Assembly (NCBI GenBank): GCA_947306425.1
Contig: CAMZGO010000004.1
Coordinates: forward strand, 1 to 64,000
Length of the DNA: 64,000 nt
Reading direction: 5' to 3'
Source: an uncultured Elusimicrobia bacterium
GTDB lineage: Bacteria; Elusimicrobiota; Elusimicrobia; Elusimicrobiales; Elusimicrobiaceae
The first letter of the stretch is position 1. The number at the start of each line of letters is the position of its first letter. Under the pieces are notes generated by a model. The model did not search any database. It was not told the DNA's origin and saw only the letters and a list, made by a program, of their open reading frames with translations. Shown one piece after another: positions 34,245 through 42,851 of the stretch. The translations under genes were made by a program, and so were the position numbers.

Positions 34245-37200
34245 TTAACAGTTAATATCCCAACAGTAAGTACCGAAAACTTCCTCCAAATAGTGCACTA
34301 AAACACCATCTAAAGTTATTTTATACGGGGTTTGGATTAAATGTGTTTTGTCACCGTCAGGAATATCAAAGTACACCTCACATAAACCTTTTGTTTTTAG
34401 TAATAGTTCCTTTAATTTAACCAATGGTGTATTCTTTACATTAGCAGGTAAATGTATAATAAGTTTTTTGGCTTTGCGGGAAATCAGAGAAAACACCGGC
34501 TCCACGCTGGAAACGCTTATTTCTGCCCGGGCAGACATTTCATCCCCTCTAATTTCCCCGTGTATTACAAGAATCTGGTTTATGGCAACGCTATCAGAAA
34601 TTTGATTCCATACTTTGTTAAAAATATTTGCGGTTAAAGAATATTTTTCATCTTCAATAGTTAACTGCGCCCAATTTTTTTTATCACGCGTTTGGCGTTT
34701 TTTAAGGCGCGTTATGATACCGGCAACGGCTACAGTACCGGTATAGGGACTCTCGTTAATTTTTGTTATTGAATCTTTTAAAATCTTATTTAAATGCCTT
34801 TGGTATTTCGCAAGCGGATGTCCGGAAAAATACACCCCAAGTACTTCCCTTTCCGTATTAAGCATTTGGATATGACTCCATTTATCTACTTTAACATAAG
34901 TAACTTTAGGGACAGTGAAATTAAACATTTCCTCTCCAAATAAACTTATAGCAGCTTCCTCTTTTTCCTCATTCATGTCATCTACCAATTTAATAGTGGA
35001 TTCAACATTTGCAAGCCAATTCGGGCGGCTTACTTCCGGTTTAGTATCCGGCGTAAAAGAGTCAAAAGCCCCTGCCATTACTAAAGACTCTAAAACTTTT
35101 TTATTTAATTGATTTGAAACCACCCTGCTGCAAAAATCAAAAAGGTCTTTAAAAGGTCCTTTTTCATCGCGTGCTTTGACTATGGCAAGTGTTATCTCTG
35201 TACCGACATTTTTTATAGCGTTTAAACCATAGCGTATGGCTTCTTTACCGTTTGGCAAAGTTTCTACGCTAAAGTCGCTTAAAGATTTTTGAACGTCAGG
35301 CGGCAAAATTTCAAACCCCATTTTTCGTGCTTCTTCCAAGTATGTGGCAATTTTATTTTCTTTATCTGTTGCACCGATTGCATTATGCCCGATTTCGTTT
35401 GTGAGTGCCGCACACATAAATTCAATAGGGTAATTTGCCTTCAAATAAGCAGTTTGATAAGATACCAAAGCATAAGCTACCGAGTGCGACTTATTAAAAC
35501 CGTACTCTGCAAATTTGGCCATTTGGTCAAAAATCTTAGTGGAAGTCTTTTCCGAACAATCATGCACTTTTGCGCCCTCAATGAATTTAGCGCGGTAACC
35601 TTCCATAATATCAATTTTCTTTTTACCCATTGCTTTACGCAAAGAATCTGCTTCCCCCGGGGTAAAACCGCTGAGGGCTTTGGAGACTTCCATAATTTGC
35701 TCTTGGTAAATCATGGTACCGTATGTTTCTTCCAATACAGGTTCCATTAGTTTATGTTCTACGGTGATGGGTTCAAGGCCGTGTTTTCTTTTTACAAAAC
35801 TATCAAGCATACCGCTCTGCATAGGCCCCGGTCTATATAGGGCAACCAAAGCCGAAATATCACTAAAAGCAGACGGCTGTAACCTTTTAACCAAATCTTT
35901 CATACCGGAACTTTCTAATTGGAACACACAAGTTGTTTCGCCTTTGGCAAGTAATTCAAAAGTTTTCTTATCATCAGTTGGAATAGTTGCTATATCAATA
36001 TCAATGCCTCGTAATTTCTTTATTAATTTAACGGCATTATCAATAACCGTCAAAGTACGGAGGCCCAAAAAGTCAATTTTAAGCAAACCCATATCGGAAA
36101 TAGTATTTCCTTCATATTGCGTGGTAATAATATCTTTTGTACCTTTTGCAAGAGGTGTATATTTTGTAACTTCTTCCTTAGTAACCAAAACCCCGGACGC
36201 GTGCACCCCCGTATGGCGTTTCAGACCTTCAATTTTTGATGCATAATCAAAAAGTTGTTTTACTTTTGAACTTTTGGCAAGTTCTTTCTTGATTTCGGGT
36301 ACATTTTCAATAGAATCAGCAATAGTTGCGTTTAAAGCATCCGGTATAAGTTTAGATAAGCGGTTGGCTTCTGTTGCTTCAAAACCAAGTACGCGCGCGG
36401 TATCTTTTAGGGCAAGTTTCGCCTTCATTGTACCGAAAGTGATGATGCTCGCCACGTTTTTTATACCGTATTTCCTGCGCATATAATTTATAACTTCTTC
36501 ACGGCCAGCATCTGAAATATCAATATCAAGATCCGGCATACTTACGCGGTCAGGGTTTAAAAATCTTTCAAACAGAAGTTTATTTTTCAACGGGTCCACA
36601 CGGGTTATGTCTATACTGTACGCTACTAAAGAACCTGCCCCTGAACCGCGCCCCGGCCCTATTGGTATATCTTGGCTTCTTGCATATTGTATAAAGTCAG
36701 ACACTATCAAAAAATAAACAGCAAAACCCATATTTGATATTACGCCAAGTTCATATTCAAGGCGTTCTTTATATTGCAGTGGAATATCTTCGGTTTTAAG
36801 TTTCTTTTTAAGCCCTTCATAACAGCGAAAGCGCAAATACTCCGGATAACCCTTAAATTCCGCAGGTATAGGAAAATCCGGCATAACATATCCGTCTTTT
36901 TCTACCTTTACATTACATTTCTCTGCTATTTCAAGGGTGTTTTTTAATGCCTCAGGAACATAAGAAAATAATTTTTCCATTTCCTCGGCTGATTTAAAAA
37001 ACAGTTCATGTGTGCTCATTTTAAGGCGGTTAGGATCATTGAGGGTTCTACCTGTTGCAATACAAATATGTACATCGTGGACTTGCCAGTCCTCACGCTT
37101 TTCATAGTGGCAGTCATTTGTAGCTACCAAAGGAATGCCTGTTTTTTTAGAAACCTCTATCAAATTCTTTAAAATGACAAGTTCTTCAGGTATGCCGTGG

Positions 37201-37748
37201 TCCATAATTTCAAGATAATAATTTTCCGCCCCCAACATATCGCGGTATCTTATGGCAGCTTCGGCAGCAGCGTCAACACCCTGTTGCAAAGCAATTTGGG
37301 AAACTTCACTCTTCATACAACCTGAGAGAACTATTAAACCCTCTCTATTTTCTTTTAAAAGGTCAAAATCAATACGCGGATGATAATAATATCCTTCAGT
37401 CCATGCAGCGGAATTTAACTTCATTAAATTACGGTAACCTTCTATATTTTTTGCCAAAATTGTTATGTGGTTTGTTTGTGCATTTTCCTTTGAACGGTTT
37501 GTATATTTACCTCGGCAGGAATATAATTCACAACCGATTATAGGCTTAATTCCGAGGGAAGTAATTATTTTATAAAATTCCGGTACACCATACATATTAC
37601 CGTGGTCAGTTATAGCCATTGCCGGCATTTTTGCCTTATTTATGCTTTTTAGGAAATCGGAAGGCCCCTTTCCGTTTTTTGTAACCCGGAGCATCCCGTC
37701 AAGCAAAGAATATTCCGTGTGATTATGTAAGTGAACAAATGAACTCAT
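34245..37748 (-). CDS. dnaE: DNA polymerase III alpha subunit
   Basis: The replicative C-family polymerase, 1167 residues. N-terminal PHP domain (HLHNHTEYSLLDGM, TDHGNMYG), palm with PGRGSGAGSLVAY and catalytic PDLDIDIS (usual PDxDxDF), fingers (GPMQSGMLDSFVKRKHG, YQEQIMEVSKALSGF), HhH region and a C-terminal OB fold (VAGIITRLKKRQTRDKKNW). It belongs to the DnaE rather than PolC type. AAGGA lies seven bases before the ATG. Proofreading is presumably supplied by a separate epsilon subunit, not in the window. Confidence 0.96.
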   Translation of the reverse strand: MSSFVHLHNHTEYSLLDGMLRVTKNGKGPSDFLKSINKAKMPAMAITDHGNMYGVPEFYKIITSLGIKPIIGCELYSCRGKYTNRSKENAQTNHITILAKNIEGYRNLMKLNSAAWTEGYYYHPRIDFDLLKENREGLIVLSGCMKSEVSQIALQQGVDAAAEAAIRYRDMLGAENYYLEIMDHGIPEELVILKNLIEVSKKTGIPLVATNDCHYEKREDWQVHDVHICIATGRTLNDPNRLKMSTHELFFKSAEEMEKLFSYVPEALKNTLEIAEKCNVKVEKDGYVMPDFPIPAEFKGYPEYLRFRCYEGLKKKLKTEDIPLQYKERLEYELGVISNMGFAVYFLIVSDFIQYARSQDIPIGPGRGSGAGSLVAYSIDITRVDPLKNKLLFERFLNPDRVSMPDLDIDISDAGREEVINYMRRKYGIKNVASIITFGTMKAKLALKDTARVLGFEATEANRLSKLIPDALNATIADSIENVPEIKKELAKSSKVKQLFDYASKIEGLKRHTGVHASGVLVTKEEVTKYTPLAKGTKDIITTQYEGNTISDMGLLKIDFLGLRTLTVIDNAVKLIKKLRGIDIDIATIPTDDKKTFELLAKGETTCVFQLESSGMKDLVKRLQPSAFSDISALVALYRPGPMQSGMLDSFVKRKHGLEPITVEHKLMEPVLEETYGTMIYQEQIMEVSKALSGFTPGEADSLRKAMGKKKIDIMEGYRAKFIEGAKVHDCSEKTSTKIFDQMAKFAEYGFNKSHSVAYALVSYQTAYLKANYPIEFMCAALTNEIGHNAIGATDKENKIATYLEEARKMGFEILPPDVQKSLSDFSVETLPNGKEAIRYGLNAIKNVGTEITLAIVKARDEKGPFKDLFDFCSRVVSNQLNKKVLESLVMAGAFDSFTPDTKPEVSRPNWLANVESTIKLVDDMNEEKEEAAISLFGEEMFNFTVPKVTYVKVDKWSHIQMLNTEREVLGVYFSGHPLAKYQRHLNKILKDSITKINESPYTGTVAVAGIITRLKKRQTRDKKNWAQLTIEDEKYSLTANIFNKVWNQISDSVAINQILVIHGEIRGDEMSARAEISVSSVEPVFSLISRKAKKLIIHLPANVKNTPLVKLKELLLKTKGLCEVYFDIPDGDKTHLIQTPYKITLDGVLVHYLEEVFGTYCWDINC

Positions 37749-37801
37749 ACATCAGTCCTTAAAAAAAGTTAAAATATATAAAAACGATTGGGGGTGTACC
37801 C

Positions 37802-38347
37802 ATGTTTAAACATTATAGTAAATTATTAGAAAAAAAGGTAAATTCAAAAACAATTTACGAAGGTATAGTAAATTTTAAGGTTGATACGGTTCGCTTAATA
37901 AACGGTACTGTTTCTAAACGCGAATATATGCAACACCCCGGTGCAAGTGCCGTTTTAGCGGTGGAAAAAGATAAAGTGCTGTTTGTTGAACAATACCGCT
38001 ACCCTGTTAAAAAAGTGATGCTTGAAATACCTGCCGGGAAATTGAAACCGCGCCAAACACCTCTGTCCTGTGCTAAAGCTGAGTTAAAAGAAGAAACCGG
38101 TTATACCGCTAAAAATATAAAGAAAATTTTAACTTTTAATACTTCTGCTGCTTTTGCTGATGAAAATTTGCATATTTTCTATGCCTCAGGCTTAAAAGCA
38201 GGTAAAAGGTGTTTAGATGCTGATGAATTCGTTAATGTAAAGTGGCTTTCACTACCCCGCGTTTTTAAAATGATTAAAAAGGGTGAGATTACGGACAGCA
38301 AAACCCTTATTGCCTTGCTGTTTTACAAGGCTTTTTTAAGTAAATAA
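37802..38347 (+). CDS. Nudix hydrolase, ADP-ribose pyrophosphatase-like
   Basis: The 181-residue product has LFVEQYRYPVKKVMLEIPAGKLK, typical of ADP-ribose pyrophosphatases, followed by the Nudix box. The box is degenerate at its start and at the Arg: G-KLKPRQ-TPLSCAKA-ELKEETGY. The EExGY core that binds Mg is intact. It would cleave ADP-ribose or a similar nucleotide sugar to AMP. GGGGGTG precedes the ATG. Divergent from dnaE. Confidence 0.88.
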   Translation: MFKHYSKLLEKKVNSKTIYEGIVNFKVDTVRLINGTVSKREYMQHPGASAVLAVEKDKVLFVEQYRYPVKKVMLEIPAGKLKPRQTPLSCAKAELKEETGYTAKNIKKILTFNTSAAFADENLHIFYASGLKAGKRCLDADEFVNVKWLSLPRVFKMIKKGEITDSKTLIALLFYKAFLSK

Positions 38348-38352
38348 AATGT

Positions 38353-38603
38353 TATGATGAAAGAAAGGAGTTTTTAAAAATGTAGGGTTTAATTCCCTAA
38401 AAAAATTTGAATCTGTTTTTAAAACCGTATTAGATACGGAGAGCTTTAATAAGGCACTGACTAAGTTTAAAAACAGCTGGACAGGCACAAAATTTGTGGA
38501 CTAATTACCCACAGATTTTGTGCCGAATGTTTGTTACTTTGTGGCAAACTATGGCTGTAATATTTAGGTTACTTAGTCAGGCTTGAATATATCAGCCGTT
38601 TTT
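38353..38603 (+). ncRNA. Structured RNA, pilin-leader family (copy B)
   Basis: A -10-like TATGAT (38353-38358) is followed by AAGGAG (38365-38370) and ATG-TAG (38380-38385). P0 is UAGGG/CCCUA (38383-38399). P1 is an 11 bp stem (38413-38423 with 38466-38476) enclosing CCGUAU-UAG-AUACGG (38425-38439) and a second hairpin. P4 spans 38484-38524 (GGCACAAAAU...AUUUUGUGCC) and P5 38529-38549. The pseudoknot pairs CUGACUAAG (38457-38465) with CUUAGUCAG (38572-38580) without mismatch. The closing stem AUGGCUG/CAGCCGU (38551-38557, 38593-38599) runs into UUUUU. The pilin at 38717 lies downstream. Confidence 0.82.
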
Positions 38604-38625
38604 GATTGGCGGAATTTTAAAAGTT

Positions 38626-38682
38626 ATTCCTTATACTCCCCGCCCCTTTCGCAAGAAATACGGAGGGGAATTATAGGAAATA
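38626..38682. repeat. G/C-rich palindromic repeat before pilin
   Basis: ATTCCTTATACTCCCCGCCC at one end and GGAGGGGAATTATAGGAAAT at the other are imperfect inverse sequences around a short TTTCGCAAGAAA loop. It is the same repeat core as at 5717-5826 and 53923-53980. Confidence 0.75.
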
Positions 38683-38716
38683 AAGATTTTGTTAAAAAAC
38701 AAAAAGGAGAAATAAA

Positions 38717-39286
38717 ATGAAAAAAGAAAATAATAAAAATTACAAGTTAGGTTTTACCTTACTTGAACTGTTGGTAGTAGTGCTTATTATTGGTATTCTT
38801 GCAGCAGTAGCTCTACCACAATATAGAATAGCAAAAATGAAAGCCGAAGTAGCAAGGATACTACCTATAATGAAACAGTGGAAAGATTCTTTACAAGAGT
38901 GGAAGCATCTTTATGGTAATTATTGTAAAGATGGGAAAGGGACGGATAATTCTTGTGATGAAATTCCAAACGGTGCAGATTTAGGGGTTAATTGGCCTTC
39001 TGACTGGAAACAGGGCAGTAATTCTTGTGGGGATAATACAGAATGTGTTAGTCCTGGAAGGAAGTGGAACTGTTATACCCACGCTAACGGAAATATTTAC
39101 TGTAAAGAACTTAATAAAAATTTTTCTATAATAATGTACCAACCTGATTATTTTTATGAGGTGCTAAAAGAACTGCGAAATAAAATAGGTTGCACTGCAT
39201 TTAGTGAAGATAGTAAAAAAATATGCCAAAAACTTGGCGGCAAATTCGTTAAAGAATTGGATGGTACTTATTATTATGAACTTTAA
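38717..39286 (+). CDS. Type IV pilin-like protein (structured-RNA leader class)
   Basis: Prepilin of 189 residues, the longest of the seven. The leader ends LG12 before F13, Glu at mature position 5, then AVALPQYRIAKMKAEVAR. The globular part has eight cysteines, including YCKDGKGTDNSCDE, SCGDNTEC and NCYTHANGNIYCKE, and an IGCTAF...KICQKLGG tail similar to that of other pilins here. AAGGAG precedes the ATG. Its mRNA would carry the structured RNA at 38353-38603 unless transcription stops there. Confidence 0.92.
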   Translation: MKKENNKNYKLGFTLLELLVVVLIIGILAAVALPQYRIAKMKAEVARILPIMKQWKDSLQEWKHLYGNYCKDGKGTDNSCDEIPNGADLGVNWPSDWKQGSNSCGDNTECVSPGRKWNCYTHANGNIYCKELNKNFSIIMYQPDYFYEVLKELRNKIGCTAFSEDSKKICQKLGGKFVKELDGTYYYEL

Positions 39287-39291
39287 AAATA

Positions 39292-39309
39292 CCCATGTTT
39301 TTACATGGG
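39292..39309. terminator. Convergent terminator between pilin and alaS
   Basis: CCCATGT (39292-39298) pairs with ACATGGG (39303-39309). T/A-rich runs on both sides let it act for the pilin (+) and alaS (-). Confidence 0.75.
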
Positions 39310-39338
39310 CATTTTATTAATAATTTCTTTATAAACTC

Positions 39339-41963
39339 TTACAAACTTTTTAACTTTTGTTTAAGTTCCGCAAAAGGCATAACTTGGCCGCCGCCTTGTG
39401 CAAAGTCAGGCCGGCCGCCGCCGCGCCCGTCAAGCAAAGCGGAAATTTGACCTGCTAACTTTCCGGCATTTGCACCGCCTGCAAAACTCTTGACCACAAA
39501 AGATGCTTTTCCGTTTAAGGCAGTTATTACCATAATTACAGTGTTCGGGTTTTTGTTTGCGAAGTTATCGGCTAAATTGCGGAGTTCCTTTATTTCTGTA
39601 TTTTCCGCATTAAAGCACATAAGTTTTGTGCCGTCTTTCAAAGTAAAACGTTCTTGCAAAGTTCCGCCGCTGCTGCCGCTTAAAAGTTGGCGGCGCAAAG
39701 TGGAAATTTCTTTTTTGAGCATCTTTTCCTGCTCAAGCATACTTTGAATTTTTTTAGTTAAATTTTCCGGGTGCGTGTTAAGCATTAAACCGGCTGTAAG
39801 CGTGATATTTGTCATCTTCTGCATATTGTCAATTGCGCTTAAACCCGCAACACCCTCAATACGTCTTACACCGCTTGAAACGGCACACTCTTTAAGCACT
39901 CTGATTACCATAATTTCACCTGTGCTTTGAACGTGCGTACCTCCGCAAAGTTCAAGTGAAACAAAACCTTTGCTGTTCATGAAACCTTCTCGGGAAATCA
40001 AGACAAAGCGGGCAGGATCGGCATAATGTTCGCCGAGCAAAGTAACCGCGCCCAAAACTTTGGCATCACTTAATGGGCGGACTTGCGTTTCAACCTTATA
40101 ATTATTTGCAATAATATCAGCCGCATTATTATAAACCGCAATTAAATCTGCTTGGCTGGGTGCTTTTGAAATTGTGTAGTCAAATCTAAACTTTTCCGCA
40201 GATACAAATGAACCCGCCTGATGTACCTGATCGCCCAAAATTTTGCGGAGTGACGCATTTATAACGTGTACCGCCGTATGGTTTGATGCAGTCTTAAAAC
40301 GGTTTATTTCATCCACTTTCAAAGTTACAATATCATGTTCCTTCAAAGAACCTTCCACGACATTTACTCTGTGTAAATAGATTTTTTCAAGCGGTTTTTG
40401 CGTATCGGTAACGGTGGCAATATGTTTGCCGTCTTTTAAAATTGTACCTATGTCGCCCACTTGCCCGCCGCTTTCTGCATAAAAAGGCGTTCTGCCTGTA
40501 ACGACAAAACCGCTGTCTTTTAGTTCTTTCACAGGCTTAAAATTTTTATCAAGCAAGGCAAAAATTTCCGCTTCACAAGCCAGTATTTCATAACCCACAA
40601 ATAAAGTGGACGGAATTTTACTTTCAAGTTGTTGTAAAATTAAAACGTGTTCTTTTTCGTTTTCATCAGTAAATGCTTTAGATGAGGCTTTAGCCTCTTT
40701 TTGCGCTTGATAAAAGCCGGCTTCATCAAGTTTTATATTTTTCTCGGCTAAAATTTCGCGCGTAAGTTCTAAAGGAAAGCCATAAGTTTCATACAAATTA
40801 AATGCCTCTTTGCCGCTAAAAATATTATCTGTATTTTCTTTTAAGATTTCATTTAAGCGGGATTCACCGTCGGTTAAAGTTTTTGCAAAAGCGGTTTCTT
40901 CCGTTTTTAATGCCTCTATAATATGGGCGAGATTTGTAATAAGTTGCGGGTACAAATCTCCGTAAACACTAACTAAAGTCGTTACAAGTTCGTGCATAAA
41001 AGGCGTTTGGCGGCCCATAAGTTTGCCATACCTAAACGCACGCCTGATTAAACGGCGCAAAATATAACCGCGCCCTTCATTAGAAGGCAACACCCCTTCG
41101 GAAAGCAAGAAAGAGGAAGCACGTAAATGATCTGCTACAATACGTAAAGTAGAAATTTCTTGTGCAGTTCGGCCTTCAATTTTCAAAATCTTTTTTGCAT
41201 GGTTTATGATAGGTAAAAATAAATCCGTATCAAATGGATTATCAACATTTTGCATTACCATACATAAACGCTCAAGGCCCATACCGGTATCAATATTTTT
41301 TTGAGGTAAAGGCTCAAGTGTGCCGTTTTCAAGGCGGTTAAATTGCGTAAAAACCAAGTTCCAAATTTCAACGTATCTGCCGCAATTACAGGCGATACCA
41401 TTTTGGGCACAGTTCGTACAGCCTTTGTCTTCGCCAAAATCATAGTAGATTTCCGAACACGGCCCGCACGGTCCTGTAGGGCCCATAGTCCAAAAATTAT
41501 CGTCCTCGCCAAATTCATAAATACGGCTTTTATCAATCAGTGTTGCCCAAATATTATAGGCCTCCTCATCACGCGGTGCAATACCTCCTTTAAAGATACT
41601 TACATATAAACGGTTTTTATCAATTTTTAAAACTTCTGTTAAATAAGTCCAAGCCCAAGTAATGGCTTCTTTTTTGAAATAATCGCCGAAGGAAAAATTC
41701 CCAAGCATTTCAAAAAATGTAAGGTGGCGTTTTGTGAAACCGACATTATCAATATCAGTAGTTCTCAAACATTTTTGGCAGGAAAAAGCATTCTTTAAAT
41801 TCTTCTTTAACCCCAAAAAGTTAGGTTTAAATTGTACCATCCCGGCGGAGGTAAAAAGCAAAGTCGGGTCCCCTTGCGGAACAAGCGGGCTTGAAGGTTG
41901 CTCGGTAAGGCCTTTTTCCTTGAAAAAAGCATTAAAAGTTTTACGAATTTCTTGGCTTTCCAT
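39339..41963 (-). CDS. alaS: Alanyl-tRNA synthetase
   Basis: Class II synthetase charging tRNA-Ala. The 874-residue product has motif 1 (TSAGMVQFKPNFLG), motif 2 region (KRHLTFFEMLGNFSFGDYFKKEA), motif 3 (DTGMGLERL...GRGYILRRLIRRAFRYG), editing-domain zinc ligands (HTAVHVINASLRKIL, CGGTHV) and a C-terminal DHHA1 domain (GGGRPDFAQGGG). Length is standard. TATAAT at 41976-41971 lies seven bases before the ATG with no ribosome site; the box overlaps the divergent promoter of the lipid kinase. Confidence 0.97.
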   Translation of the reverse strand: MESQEIRKTFNAFFKEKGLTEQPSSPLVPQGDPTLLFTSAGMVQFKPNFLGLKKNLKNAFSCQKCLRTTDIDNVGFTKRHLTFFEMLGNFSFGDYFKKEAITWAWTYLTEVLKIDKNRLYVSIFKGGIAPRDEEAYNIWATLIDKSRIYEFGEDDNFWTMGPTGPCGPCSEIYYDFGEDKGCTNCAQNGIACNCGRYVEIWNLVFTQFNRLENGTLEPLPQKNIDTGMGLERLCMVMQNVDNPFDTDLFLPIINHAKKILKIEGRTAQEISTLRIVADHLRASSFLLSEGVLPSNEGRGYILRRLIRRAFRYGKLMGRQTPFMHELVTTLVSVYGDLYPQLITNLAHIIEALKTEETAFAKTLTDGESRLNEILKENTDNIFSGKEAFNLYETYGFPLELTREILAEKNIKLDEAGFYQAQKEAKASSKAFTDENEKEHVLILQQLESKIPSTLFVGYEILACEAEIFALLDKNFKPVKELKDSGFVVTGRTPFYAESGGQVGDIGTILKDGKHIATVTDTQKPLEKIYLHRVNVVEGSLKEHDIVTLKVDEINRFKTASNHTAVHVINASLRKILGDQVHQAGSFVSAEKFRFDYTISKAPSQADLIAVYNNAADIIANNYKVETQVRPLSDAKVLGAVTLLGEHYADPARFVLISREGFMNSKGFVSLELCGGTHVQSTGEIMVIRVLKECAVSSGVRRIEGVAGLSAIDNMQKMTNITLTAGLMLNTHPENLTKKIQSMLEQEKMLKKEISTLRRQLLSGSSGGTLQERFTLKDGTKLMCFNAENTEIKELRNLADNFANKNPNTVIMVITALNGKASFVVKSFAGGANAGKLAGQISALLDGRGGGRPDFAQGGGQVMPFAELKQKLKSL

Positions 41964-41970
41964 ATATAAA

Positions 41971-41980
41971 ATTATATCAT
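41971..41980. promoter_or_regulatory. Overlapping divergent -10 boxes for alaS and lipid kinase
   Basis: Only 23 bp separate the two ATGs (41963 on minus, 41987 on plus). TATAAT on the minus strand (41976-41971) and TATCAT on the plus strand (41975-41980) overlap by two bases. They sit seven and six bases from their start codons. Both -35 regions would fall inside the opposite gene. Confidence 0.55.
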
Positions 41981-41986
41981 ATTAGT

Positions 41987-42850
41987 ATGATACGTTTTAT
42001 AATTAACCCAAGTGCCGGCAAGCACAAAAATTTAAAATTGCTTGAAAAAGACATTAAAAAACTTTTTCCGGAAAGTGAAATTATTTATACCAAATATGCC
42101 GGCCATGCTAAAGAACTTGCGCTTGAAGCCTCTCAAAAGAATTACGGCACTGTAATAGCCGTAGGCGGGGACGGTACAATAAATGAAGTTACACAAGGCT
42201 TGGTTAATTCAAAAACCGCACTTGGAATTATTCCTTGCGGCAGCGGTAACGGTTTTGCAAGGTTAATAAATATGCCGCTTAAAGATAGTTTAAAATGTTT
42301 GGAAATTATTAAACAAAACCATACAAAAAAAATTGACGTGGGCCAAGTAAATAAGGAATATTTTTTAAATGTCGCCGGTTTCGGTTTAGATGCAATAGTA
42401 GCACATAAATTTGCCAAATCTAAAAGGCGCGGAAAACTTCCGTATTTCCAAATCGGCGCAAAAGAATTTTTTAATTTTAAAGCGGAAAAATACACTTTAA
42501 CTTTTACTGACGGCACCCAAAAAACTCTTGCACCGCTTTGCTTGGTTTTTGCAAACGGAACGCAATACGGTAGTAACTTTTTTATAGCGCCAAATGCCCG
42601 TTTGGATGACGGCTTACTTGATATGGTAGTTGTTAAACCGACAAATATTTTCAAAATGCTCTTGGGTTTGCCTAATTTTTTAAAAGACGGTCTAAGCCCC
42701 GTCAAATTAACTGAAACAAAAAAAATTAAAGATGTAAAAATTATTGGTAAAGCACCGTTTTACTATCACATTGACGGCGAACCGCGAATATGCGAAAGCA
42801 GCAAACTTGAAATAAAAATTCTTCCTTTAGCACTTAAAATTGTTTTTTAA
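41987..42850 (+). CDS. Diacylglycerol/lipid kinase family protein
   Basis: The 287-residue product belongs to the DAGK catalytic family (YegS/DgkB/BmrU type). FIINPSAGKHKN, AVGGDGTINEVTQGL (near residue 58), LGIIPCGSGNGFARLI and a C-terminal YHIDGEP are the family blocks. It probably phosphorylates a diacylglycerol-like lipid with ATP at the inner membrane; the exact substrate is not determined. It converges with the terpenoid synthase gene, with one base between stop codons. Confidence 0.9.
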   Translation: MIRFIINPSAGKHKNLKLLEKDIKKLFPESEIIYTKYAGHAKELALEASQKNYGTVIAVGGDGTINEVTQGLVNSKTALGIIPCGSGNGFARLINMPLKDSLKCLEIIKQNHTKKIDVGQVNKEYFLNVAGFGLDAIVAHKFAKSKRRGKLPYFQIGAKEFFNFKAEKYTLTFTDGTQKTLAPLCLVFANGTQYGSNFFIAPNARLDDGLLDMVVVKPTNIFKMLLGLPNFLKDGLSPVKLTETKKIKDVKIIGKAPFYYHIDGEPRICESSKLEIKILPLALKIVF

Positions 42851-42851
42851 A

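Noticed and set aside
38353-38603. Assignment of the structured RNAs to c-di-GMP (GEMM), cobalamin, TPP or other common riboswitches
   Set aside because: The conserved cores of those classes are not visible and the pseudoknot plan differs. A covariance-model search is still needed.
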